A stretch of DNA of 64,000 bases from Mytilus edulis (taxonomy: Eukaryota; Mollusca; Bivalvia; Mytilida; Mytilidae): contig NC_092355.1 of the NCBI RefSeq assembly GCF_963676685.1, forward strand, positions 74,987,176 to 75,051,175, given 5' to 3'. Position 1 is the stretch's first letter. Each line of letters starts with the position of its first letter. Below, piece by piece: positions 1 to 10,028 of this stretch. Below the pieces are notes generated by a model. It saw only the letters and a program-made list of their open reading frames with translations. It searched no databases and was not told the DNA's origin. Made by a program: the position numbers and the translations under genes.

Positions 1-3000
1 TTTGAAATGAACTCCTATACTGTTTATCTATGGAAGCTGTTGTCAATAATGGTGTAGGAGAAGTGACTGAAGAAGCAGGAGAAATCATCGGAGGTTGAGT
101 AGGTTTAGTTTCTGGAGAATGTGCAGGAGTACATACAGGAGACGCAGGAGGAGTAGATACAGGAGAATGTGCAGGAGAAGATACAGGAGAATGTGCAGGA
201 GTAGATACAGGAGACGCAGCAGGAGAATATACAGGAGAATGTGCAGGAGTAGACACAGGAGACGCAGCAGAAGTAGATACAGGAGAATGTGCAAGAGTAG
301 ATACAGGAGAATGTGCAGGAATAGATACAGGAGAATGTGCAGGAGTAGATACAGGAGAATGTACAGGAGTAGATACAGGAGAATGTGCAGGAGTAGATAC
401 AGGAGACGTAGCAGGAGCAGATACAGGAGAATAAGCAGGAGTAGATACAGGAGAATGTGCAGGAGTAGATACAGGAGAATGTGCAGGAGTAGATACAGGA
501 GACGCAGCAGGAGAAGATACAGGATAATGTGCAGGAGTAGATAGAGGAGAATGTGCAGGAGAAGATACAAGAGAATGTGCAGGAGTAGATACAGGAGATT
601 GTGCAGGAGTAGATACAGGAGAATGTGCAGGAGTAGATACAGGAGACGCAGCAGGAGAAGATACAGGAGAATGTGCAGGAGTAGATACAGGAGAATGTGC
701 AGGAGAAGATACAGGAGAATGTGCAGGAGTAGATACAGGAGAATGTGCAGGAGTAGATACAGGAGAATGTGCAGGAGTAGATACAGGAGAATGTGCAGGA
801 GTAGATACAAAAGAATGTGCAGGAGTAGATACAGGATAATGTGCAGAAGAAGATACAGAAGAATGTGCAGGAGTAGATAAAGGAGATTGTGCAGGTGTAG
901 ATACAGGAGAATGTGCAGGAGTAGATACAGGAGAATGTGCAGGAGTAGATACAGGAGAATGTGCAGGAGTAGATACAGGATAATGTGCAGGAGTAGATAC
1001 AGGAGAATGTACAGGAGTAGATACAGGAGATTGTGCAGGAGTAGATACAGGAGAATGTGCAGGAGTAGATACAGGAGAATGTGCAGGAGTAGATACAGGA
1101 GACGCAGCAGGAGAAGATACAGGAGAATGTGCAGGAGTAGATACAGGAGAATGTGCAGGAGTAGATACAGGAGAATGTGCAGGAGTAGATACAGGAGACG
1201 CAGCAGGAGAAGATACAGGAGAATGTGCAGGAGTAGATACAGGAGAATGTGCAGGAGTAGATACAGGAGAATGTGCAGGAGTAGATACAGGAGACGCAGC
1301 AGGAGAAGATACAGGAGAATGTGCAGGAGTAGATACAGGAGAATGTGCAGGAGTAGATACAAGAGACGCAGCAGGAGAAGATATAGGAGAATGTGCAGGA
1401 GTAGATACAGGATAATGTGCAGGAGAAGATACGGGAGAATGTGCAGGAGTAGATACAGAAGATTGTGCAGGAGTAGATACAGGAGAATGTGCAGGAGTAG
1501 ATACAGGAGAATGTGCAGGAGTAGATACAGGAGAATGTGCAGGAGTAGATACAGGAGACGCAGCAGGAGAAGATACAGGAGAATGTGCAGGAGTAGATAC
1601 AGGAGAATGTGCAGGAGAAGATAAGGAGAATGTGCAGGAGTAGATACAGGAGAATGTGCAGGAGTAGATACAGGAGAATGTGCAGGAGTAGATACAGGAG
1701 AATGTGCAGGAGTAGACATATGAGAATGTGCAGGAGTAGATACAGGATAATGTACAGGAGAAGATACAGGAGAATGTGCAGGAGTAGACACAAGAGATTG
1801 TGCAGGAGTAGATACAGGAGAATGTGCAGGAGTAGATACAGGAGAATGTGCAGGAGTAGATACAGGAGAATGTGCAGGAGTAGATACAGGATAATGTGCA
1901 GGAGAAGATACAAGAGAATGTGCAGGAGTAGATACAGGAGATTTTGCAGGAGTAGATACAGGAGAATGTGCAGGAGTAGATACAGGAGACGCAGCAGGAG
2001 AAGATACAGGAGAATGTGCAGGAGTAGATACAGGAGAATGTGCAGGAGAAGATACAGGAGAATGTGCAGGAGTAGATACAAGAGAATGTGCAGGAGTAGA
2101 CACAGGAGAATGTGCAGGAGTAGATACAAAAGAATGTGCAGGAGTAGATACAGGATAATGTGCAGAAGAAGATACAGAAGAATGTGCAGGAGTAGATACA
2201 GGAGATTGTGCAGGAGTAGATACAGGAGAATGTGCAGGAGTAGATACAGGAGAATGTGCAGGAGTAGATACAGGAGAATGTGCAGGAGTAGATACAGGAG
2301 ACGCAACAGGAGAAGATACAGGAGAATGTGCAGGAGTAGATACAGGAGAATGTGCAGGAGTAGATACAGGAGACGCAGCAGGAGAAGATACAGGAGAATG
2401 TGCAGGAGTAGATACAGGAGACGCAGCAGGAGAAGATACAGGAGAATGTGCAGGAGTTGATACAGGAGAATGTGCAGGAGTAGATACAGGAGACGCAGCA
2501 GGAGAAGATACAGGAGAATGTGCAGGAGTAGATACAGGAGAATGTGCAGGAGTAGATACAGGAGGTTGTGCAGGAGAAGATACAGGAGAATGTGCAGGAG
2601 TAGATACAGGAGAATGTACAGGAGTAGATACAGGAGATTGTGCAGGAGTAGATACAGGAGAATGTGCAGGAGTAGATACAGGAGACGCAACAGGAGAAGA
2701 TACAGGAGAATGTGCAGGAGTAGATACAGGAGAATGTGCAGGAGAAGATACAGGAGAATGTGCAGGAGTAGATACAGGAGAATGTGCAGGAGTATATATA
2801 CAGGAGAATGTGCAGGAGTAGATACAGGAGAATGTACAGGAGTAGATACAGGATAATGTGCAGGAGAAGATACAGGAGACGCAGCAGGAGAAGATACAGG
2901 AGAATGTGCAGGAGTAGATACAGGAGAATGTGCAGGAGTAGATACAGGAGAATGTGCAGGAGAAGATACAGGATAATGTACAGGAGAAGATACAGGAGAA

Positions 3001-3527
3001 TGTACAGGAGTAGATACAGGAGAATGTGCAGGAGTAGATACAGGAGAATGTGCAGGAGTAGATACAGGAGAATGTGCAGGAGTAGATACAGGATAATGTG
3101 CAGGAGAAGATACAGGAGAATGTGCAGGAGTAGATACAGGAGATTGTGCAGGAGTAGATACAGGAGAATGTGCAGGAGTAGATACAGGAGAATGTGCAGG
3201 AGTAGATACAGGAGAATGTGCAGGAGTAGATACAGGAGAATGTGCAGGAGTAGATACAGGATAATGTGCAGGAGAAGATACAGGAGAATGTGCAGGAGTA
3301 GATACAGGAGATTGTGCAGGAGTAGATACAGGAGAATGTGCAGGAGTAGATACAGGAGAATGTGCAGGAGTAGATACAGGAGAATGTGCAGGAGTAGATA
3401 CAGGAGAATGTACAGGAGAAGATACAGGAGAATGTGCAGGAGTAGATACAGGAGATTGTGCAGGAGCAGATACAGGAGAATGTGCAGGAGTAGATACAGG
3501 AGAATGTGCAGGAGTAGATACGACCAT
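1..3527 (-). CDS. S/T/P-rich octapeptide-repeat protein, partial, two frame breaks
   Basis: The minus strand reads about 142 copies of the octapeptide VSTPAHSP, with variants AQSP, AASP, SSP and HYP. Five of the six frames of the 24-bp unit lack stops, so openness of the array proves nothing. The argument for coding is at the left: from 123 down to base 1 the VSTPAHSP frame continues without a stop into non-repetitive S/T/P-rich sequence (for example ETKPTQPP). A candidate ATG with A at -3 lies at 3527, just before the first unit. An in-frame stop lies upstream near 3560. The octapeptide frame is broken twice: by 2 extra bases near 2793-2796 and by 1 missing base near 1623. These could be assembly errors or real decay. 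No signal peptide is visible. A mucin-like or matrix protein is possible. Non-coding minisatellite remains a real alternative. Confidence 0.4.
112..3520. repeat. 24-bp minisatellite, about 142 copies
   Basis: Tandem unit made of two related 12-mers, AGGAGAATGTGC and AGGAGTAGATAC. Variants include gattgtgc, gacgcagc, gagaagat and gataatgt. Variant units recur in the same order every eight units in places (192 bp), a higher-order repeat. Confidence 0.98.
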
Positions 3528-3671
3528 TTTAACGATATGCGACCGTTTCACAAATATTTACGATTTACGACCTACGAGAAATATTAGTCGCAAATTCCCG
3601 ACTGGGTTTAAGCAGTCGTAAATCGGAAACTTTAATAAAACGGGAAATAATACGTGTCATTTTTAGCAACT

Positions 3672-3890
3672 ATGGCTTCGTTCATGGCTTTGCTAGAACA
3701 AGAAGAGAGGAAAGAGAGGAGACCGCGTATTTTCCGTGATTGGAACAACCCAATCGACTATATGGCAGATGTTGAGCTGATAGAGCGACACAGGATGCCA
3801 AGAATTAAGATCTTGGAAGTTGTGGATTTAGTTAGAAAAGATATAGAGAGTCCAACCTACAGAAGTCATGCTATTCCAGCAATTTTACAG
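3672..3890 (+). CDS. HARBI1-like nuclease, N-terminal exon
   Basis: 73 codons from ATG 3672 to a CAG|GTGTGA splice donor at 3890, phase 0. The translation contains RIFRDWNNPIDYM, DVELIERHRM and SPTYRSHAIP, which match the N-terminal region of PIF/Harbinger nuclease HARBI1-like proteins (usual pattern R-F-R-D-x-x-N-P then D-x-E-L-I, then SP..RSHA.P). HARBI1 proteins are about 350 residues, so this is only the first fifth. I could not find the middle exons (helix-turn-helix region and the GxxDGTH catalytic segment) between here and 15.9 kb. The C-terminal exons at 15883 and 21107 are on the same strand and may belong to the same original gene, pushed away by the BEL/Pao insertion. It could equally be an isolated remnant. 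Confidence 0.75.
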
Positions 3891-6005
3891 GTGTGAAATC
3901 CTTTATTTTGTTTAATATGATCCTGTCATTTTCCCACTTATAACGCTTATCTCCCTTGTAACAAATAACATACGAAACAAAGCTGGTACGGTCAGGTTTT
4001 CTGTGATATGTGTTTTGTGTTTTTGTTTCTTTTCCCCGTCAACTTATTATTAAAAATAAGTTACAAAAAGGGAATCAGAATTATTTAAAAAGTTTTATCA
4101 AACATTACTATAAAACTATGTGAAATATTCATAATACAGTAACTTCTGACATATTTATAAATCCGTGATAACTGTTTAACAACAATTCAGGCCGAGTTAA
4201 AAAACATATTTCTCAAATATTTTAACTATTATATTCATTCACCAAAATAAAATTATTTTTATAACATGTGTAAATGATCCTTAACACATATATTTTACTT
4301 AAACTTGAACTTGAACGACTGGTACAAAGAGAAAAGACCAAGTATGTACACCATCAACACATATATGTCTTGGTGTACTATTTACACCATCAACACACAT
4401 ACCTTGAAATATTGACTAGACCAAGATGTAAATAAAGATATATGTAGTCAATTTTGCTTCACATGATTAAAATTCGGCAGCTTAAGCCTTTTGACAAGAC
4501 TTTGTATTGGATCAGGAATTTTTAATACCAAAGTTTTGAAGTACAAACTGTATATACTTCTATTCCATGATAACAAAATGGTATATAACATCCTTTAAAA
4601 CCCATCCGTAGGTTCCATAAATCATAATTAGTTGAAGACCATCAGCTGAAACAGTTGTTTAATAAATTAGAAGTACATTGTAATAGCATCAAAGAACGAA
4701 CCAAAATGGTAGAAAAAAACAATAACTAACTAACACTGGACAAAAAACAACTACACAACGGACTTTTATATATTATTATTTGGATGGAGAGTTGTCTCAT
4801 CGGCACTCACACCACATCTTCATCTATATATATATATATCTATGAGCGATGAAGGAGGAGTGTACAAAATATTATACACCCCGTAACTCCGCTGCATGTA
4901 ACATTATAAATTATCCAATAAAAGTACACCTTATGCATTAAATGACATAAATCAGGCATCATAAGTTATTTTCATCATCCCATTTCTTACCTGCAATAAC
5001 TACTATACATATCCAAATGCGCAGCTCATTACGGTCACTTTCCTAAGTCTGATTTGGTGTACATAAGAATGAACAGAAATGAGGGTCTCGATGGTCCAGT
5101 TTACAGAATAGAGATGTGTTGACAAAAATATCGGAATAAAGGGCTAAAAAAATTAAAAATATATAATTGAAGACCCTCATGAATCCGAGACAAAAATAAC
5201 AAATTATCTACCAGTATTTTAAATTTCACTCTGAACAAATCTTTATTAGGGCATTTAAACACGTGTACAAATTCTATAGTACTGAAGTAAGACAACAATA
5301 CAATACAAAGGAATCAACAAAGACGTATTTTCCATAAGCACCTCCATCGACGGCATTCAAGTAGCCTTCTTCCTCACAATACTTACAGTCATTAAAATCC
5401 TATTCAAAAATTGATGGTTTATAAAAAGTATTATTCGTGCAGGATTTTTTTTATCAAATTAATAACAGCTGTATGCATGTGTCGTATATATCTCAGAACA
5501 CATATCCTTGCATTTACATCTAGTAAGTTTAAGGAACTGTATTTACTTACTATGACATCACATGGTACAATAACATATATTAGGCAGCTTTACATCCCAC
5601 AAGCACGTAAAATAATTACCCTGCCACATCCGATATGTGTCTCATTGTTCCTTGTTTAAATTAAATTACCACCATGCAGTTGGAATATTAGGCTTAAAAG
5701 CGTGTAAATTATAGTCCAGCGTGTACAAGCTGATATGTCTAGCTGTCTTTTTTTTTAAATTCTTATCATAAAAGAGACGATCATTACTTCATGCTTTACT
5801 ATATACATGTATTCCCCAAAACTTATAGCTCCAAGTTAACGTTGCCAACGTGAGAAAATCCTTTAAAGACAAAAGAGTACTCATTACAATCATACCATAC
5901 ATATCATACTGCTTACGTCATAGGCGGATTCATGGGGCTAGGGTCCATCCTTTTGTGGGAAATGTAGTGGATTAAAACAGAAAACAGAAGTGCTTTACCG
6001 TACCA
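3891..6005. other. no gene seen
   Basis: AT-rich sequence. The only recognisable item is a short antisense piece of the mussel 'GAGACAAC' dispersed repeat near 4784-4818 followed by a TA run at 4831-4841. ORFs here have no coding character. Confidence 0.6.
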
Positions 6006-6262
6006 GTGGCGGATCCAGAACTTTTCATACGTGGGGGCCCTCTGACTATCCTAAAAGAGGGGGCGTTCCAGTCATGCTTCAGTGATTCCCTATATAATCT
6101 GCAATCAATTTTTCCCATGAAAGGGGGGGCGGGCCCACCAGCATCCCCCCTAGATCCACCTATGTAGACTAGTTAGGGACTTCTGATTCGATATATACAA
6201 AAGTAAAGGGAATTACTGAAGCATATTTAAACATGAACCCAATCCCACTTTGGATCCGCCAC
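6006..6262. mobile_element. MITE-like element with GTGGCGGATCC termini
   Basis: Inverted termini GTGGCGGATCC (6006-6016) and GGATCCGCCAC (6252-6262) enclose G/C-run-rich sequence unlike the AT-rich flanks. A GCGGATTCATGGGGC stretch at 5924 looks like a second fragment. No clear target-site duplication was seen. Confidence 0.55.
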
Positions 6263-6800
6263 CGTATACTATTGGACGCAGAGAAATTGACATAACTACC
6301 AATTAAATTAATGAGGTCAAAGTCAAATAAACATCAGCCGGCATGTACACACAGTTAAATTAATGCTTATAAATCACACCTGGATGAGAACAATTAACCA
6401 ATGGTCAGGACACTGTTTTCATATCAAGATGCTTCCCTGGTCGGCCGCTTTAACAACTTACGTACGCCAAAAATACTTAGCTCCCATATGAGTTTATTAC
6501 TAGTAATCTGGTATACAGACTTAACCGTGAAATATCTTATTGTTGCTTACAAGGTCAGATGAACAATTTCAGGCAGACATATACAGCTAACAATGCTTCC
6601 ATACAACATATATAGTTGATCTATTACTTATAGTTTAAGAAAAATTGACCAAAACTCAAAATCTTAACACTGAGCAATGGACCATGAAAATAAGGTCAAG
6701 GTCAAATAAAACCTGCGCCACTGAAATGTAGATCACAAAATATTTCCATACACCAAATTTGATTGACCTATTACATATAGTATTAGTTTAAAAGACAACC

Positions 6801-7249
6801 AGATGCTCCGCAGGGCGCAGCTTTATACGACCACAGATGTTGAACCCTGAACGGTTGGGGCAAGTATGGACACAACATTCAAGCTGGATTCAGCTCCAAA
6901 ATTGGATTGTGATTAAATAGTTGACACAGCATAGGTTTTTGACACCGAAGGAATGTGGTCTAATGAACTTAAAAAAATTTTTGAAGTGTTTGAAGACATT
7001 TTCTTTTTATTTATGAAATCTGAAATGAGAAAAATTGACCCCCCATTTTTTTTCTCACCCCCCCCCCTTTTCCCTTATTCCAAAAATGATCTCAATTCAA
7101 ATTTCTAATGGAGTTTGCATGAATAACTACTCATTTAAATACATCATAAAATATTAAAATGTAAAAAAAGTGCTTGTAATCACTGAATGGTAAAGATTTG
7201 TTTTAATTTATTAGTTGGTAGTAAAAGTGAATATATATATTGTATATTG
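6801..7249 (+). repeat. dispersed repeat, GCAGGGCGCAGCTTTATACG family, copy 1
   Basis: Shares long stretches with 8451-8949: the GCAGGGCGCAGC start, CCTGAACGGTTGGGG, TGTGATTAAATAGTTGACAC, a C-run and TTTCTAATGGAGTTTGCA. It lacks a segment of roughly 50 bp present in the other copy. Begins with a GC-rich head and ends in AT-rich sequence. Confidence 0.85.
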
Positions 7250-8450
7250 TACAAGTGTGGACACATATGAGTGTGGATAGTATGTTTGGATGTTTAACAG
7301 TGTCTTATGACAAAAGGAGTTCTATGTTTTTCCTGTATGGTGTTATTAACATTGTTGCACGGTGACAACCGATCTGAGCATTAGGAGTGTTATTTATTTA
7401 ATATTTTTTTATGTTCAAGACGGGCATGGGAGAGACAGTATTTACATTAGTTACCAAATGATTATGATAGAAAATGTTCTACATCTTTGATATTGAATAC
7501 ATTTTGTAGCTAGGAGAGCAACACATAATAGGTTCATATTTTCACGTGTATTTTTCTAAATGGGAGATGATATCTAGATTTGAGAACATGATAAAAGGAG
7601 CCTGTAACTCAGCGGTTGTCGTTTATTTATGTGTTACATATTAGTTTTTTGTTTATTTTTTTTAACATAAATAAGGCCATTAGTTTTCTCGTTTGAATTG
7701 TTTTATATTGTCATTTCGGGGTCTTTTATAGCTGATTAGGTGGTATTGGCATTGCTCATTGTTTAAGGCCGTACAGTGACCTGTAGTTGTTAATTTCTGC
7801 GTCGATTTGGTCTCTTGTGGAGAATTGTCTCATTGGCAATCATACCACATATTTTTTATATGTATTTGCTTACTATTGGTATGGTTCTATTTATATTACT
7901 TTGTGGTGGATCGTCAGTATCATTAGTAAAATTATTTGTTAAAATGTCGAATTGGTTCCTCAGATTAGAATACATTTATTGGTTTTAAGTATTGACAATG
8001 CCTGACATGATGATTGGGGCTAAATGAGATAGGAAGTAAACCTCTGTGCTGATTTATATCAATTCTTTAATTATATCTTCTCCAAAGCTGGTCGAAACAA
8101 AGAAAAATTTAGACCAATATGAAAATGATTTCACCAAAAGAACCTTTGTGAGCATGCTTCAAAGACTCATAACTGCTCCAAAAGTAATCTGATAGAATTT
8201 CAAGCATGTCAAGCAGATATTATTAACATCTATTTAATTAGTCTTAATATGTCTAAATATCTAAAAAGCTATAGTATTCAAAAGGTATTGCAAAATTATT
8301 CCTTTTCATTTTGTGTTTTGTTATATGGATACAAATATAAGTGATACATGTACCCATACAACATTTGTTGTGGTATGAAAGTGTAGTAATTAACATTTAC
8401 TGTAACAATGTTAATTCACACAAATTAAGAAATAAACAAATGAATGGAAC
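7250..8450. other. no gene seen
   Basis: AT-rich interval between two copies of one dispersed repeat. It holds the antisense repeat at 7662-7862; the rest has no recognised feature. Confidence 0.55.
7662..7862 (-). repeat. dispersed 'GCCAATGAGACAAC' repeat, antisense
   Basis: Reverse complement matches 54061-54240: GATGCGGTTTGATTGCCAAT-like head, then AGACCAAAATGGCACAGA-like, ACTATAGGTCA and GAGCAAAGCCCATACC motifs in the same order. I recall this family as abundant in mussel genomes and SINE- or MITE-like. Confidence 0.75.
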
Positions 8451-8949
8451 AGATGTTCCGCAGGGCGCAGCTTTATACGACTGCAGAGGTCGAACCCTGA
8501 ACGGTTGGGGCTAGTATGGACACAACATTCAAGCTGGATACAGCTCTGAATTTGGATTGTGATTAAATAGTTGACACAGCTTAGGTTTCTGACACAGAAT
8601 GAATGTGGTCTAATGAACTTAAAAAAAAATGTTTGCCTTGGAGCAATTCACTATGCTGTTGAATATTAATCTTCTCAAAAAAAACAAATACTTGAAGTAA
8701 TTTTCTTTTTAATTTCTGAAATCTGAAATGAGGAAAATTTACTCCCCCTGTCCCCCAATTTTTCCCCCCTCCCCCTTTCCCTTATTCCAAAACTGATCTA
8801 AATTCAAATTTCTAATGGAGTTTGCAACAATAACTACTCATTTAATACATATTAAAATGTAAAAAAGTGCTTGTTATCACTGAATGGTAAAGATTAGTTT
8901 TAATTTATCACTTGGTAGTAAAAGTGAATATACATTGTATATTGTATAA
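8451..8949 (+). repeat. dispersed repeat, GCAGGGCGCAGCTTTATACG family, copy 2
   Basis: Second and longer copy of the family at 6801-7249, in the same orientation. It contains an additional stretch (around 8632-8685) missing from copy 1. Confidence 0.85.
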
Positions 8950-8962
8950 AACAATGATTTAA

Positions 8963-9554
8963 GGTGGTATGGGAGTCTAAAATAAAAATGATAGAATTTG
9001 TTCATACTTTGCCAAAATGTAGTATCTATTGATATATGTTGAAATAAATAATGAAAATGATAGGTCACCGCGCATTTTTTCAAGCTACAGGACGCGACAA
9101 ATTGAGACATTTTGTAAGGATAATACAGGAAAAAACACCATTTTGTGGTTAGAAACTAAACAAAATGATAGAATTGTTAAATACTTAAAGAGAAGATAGC
9201 TTTCAGACAATGCTTTGAGAATTTCTAAAGAAAAGATAGGGTCACCGTGAGTTTTTGCCAGCTAAAATACAATATAGGAAAATTCCTTGTAGAATCCAAC
9301 AGAAAATGAACTATTTAAGAGTTACCTCCCCTTAAAATGGCAAATTAAAAAAAATAAAAAACAAACAAAAATTATCATCATTTGCAAAAATATTAATATT
9401 TATAAGTTATATTTTTATAAATTGGTTCTTTTAAATGAAAATTCATATTAAATATCTGCATTCCTGCATTAAATTTTGCTAACATGATAGAAAATCTGGA
9501 CCTTTGGTTCACTGTTTTTTACAATCCAAGATGGAGGAAGACACCCATACCACC
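8963..9554. mobile_element. TTAA-flanked MITE, GGTGGTATGGG termini
   Basis: TTAA (8959-8962) then GGTGGTATGGG on the left; CCCATACCACC then TTAA (9555-9558) on the right. TTAA target duplications with short inverted termini are the hallmark of piggyBac-type elements. There is no transposase inside. A related shorter element lies at 41087-41360. Confidence 0.75.
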
Positions 9555-9607
9555 TTAAGTTGATTCAACTACTATTCTGGACAAAGAAAGATAACTCCAA
9601 TTAAAAT

Positions 9608-9716
9608 TTCTTGCTATTGCACAATATTGTGCAATGAGATATTTCTGGCTATTGCGCAATAGTGTGCAATTGAAAATATTTGCTATTGCACAACACTGTG
9701 CAATTGAAGATTTCTT
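9608..9716. repeat. three tandem copies of a short palindromic unit
   Basis: Units of about 37 bp, each with a dyad such as ATTGCACAATATTGTGCAAT followed by TTGAAgatTTCTTGC-like spacer. Each unit can form a small hairpin. Confidence 0.8.
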
Positions 9717-9721
9717 GCTTT

Positions 9722-9831
9722 ATGCTCATTTTAACATGGGTAGGCATTATATTTGTCGATATTTTACACTGAGCGTTAGCGAGGTTCAAAATGTGGTCAA
9801 ATATAATGCCTACCCATGTTAAAATGAGCAT
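9722..9831. repeat. palindrome (foldback), copy 1
   Basis: Perfect inverted arms of about 34 bp (ATGCTCATTTTAACATGGGT... at 9722-9755 and its complement at 9798-9831) around a loop containing GAGCGTTAGCGAGG. Homologues, with their right flank GATTCTAATAGGA, lie at 15125-15288 and again in the duplicated segment. Confidence 0.9.
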
Positions 9832-9881
9832 AGAGCATGACACGAAGGAATTATATCGATTCTAATAGGACATATCATGAT

Positions 9882-9988
9882 ATCTTTGTATTTTCAGTTT
9901 TTTACCATCATCCTGTAGATGTATTAAAGTTTGAATAATCTACTAAGTTTGGTTATCTGTAATGCAAATCTATGCACGAGGCATAACA
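9882..9988 (+). mobile_element. BEL/Pao 5' LTR remnant
   Basis: 107 bp identical or nearly so to the last part of the LTR at 14451-15019, ending in GCATAACA directly upstream of the gag-pol leader. The first about 460 bp of this LTR, including its promoter part, are absent and replaced by the foldback repeat. Confidence 0.85.
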
Positions 9989-10028
9989 GTAAAAAAGCCC
10001 GTAACTGGTTAGAAGAACTTGTGCCATT

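Noticed and set aside
95-3587. Long plus-strand Arg/Cys-rich ORFs (RRMCRSRY repeats) and minus-strand Leu-rich or Cys-rich ORFs
   Set aside because: By-products of a 24-bp unit that lacks stops in five of six frames; no unique flanking coding sequence continues them.
8451-8600. Possible tRNA-derived SINE with a B-box-like GTTCGACC in reverse complement
   Set aside because: The second copy has a mutated box and no A box at the right distance was seen.
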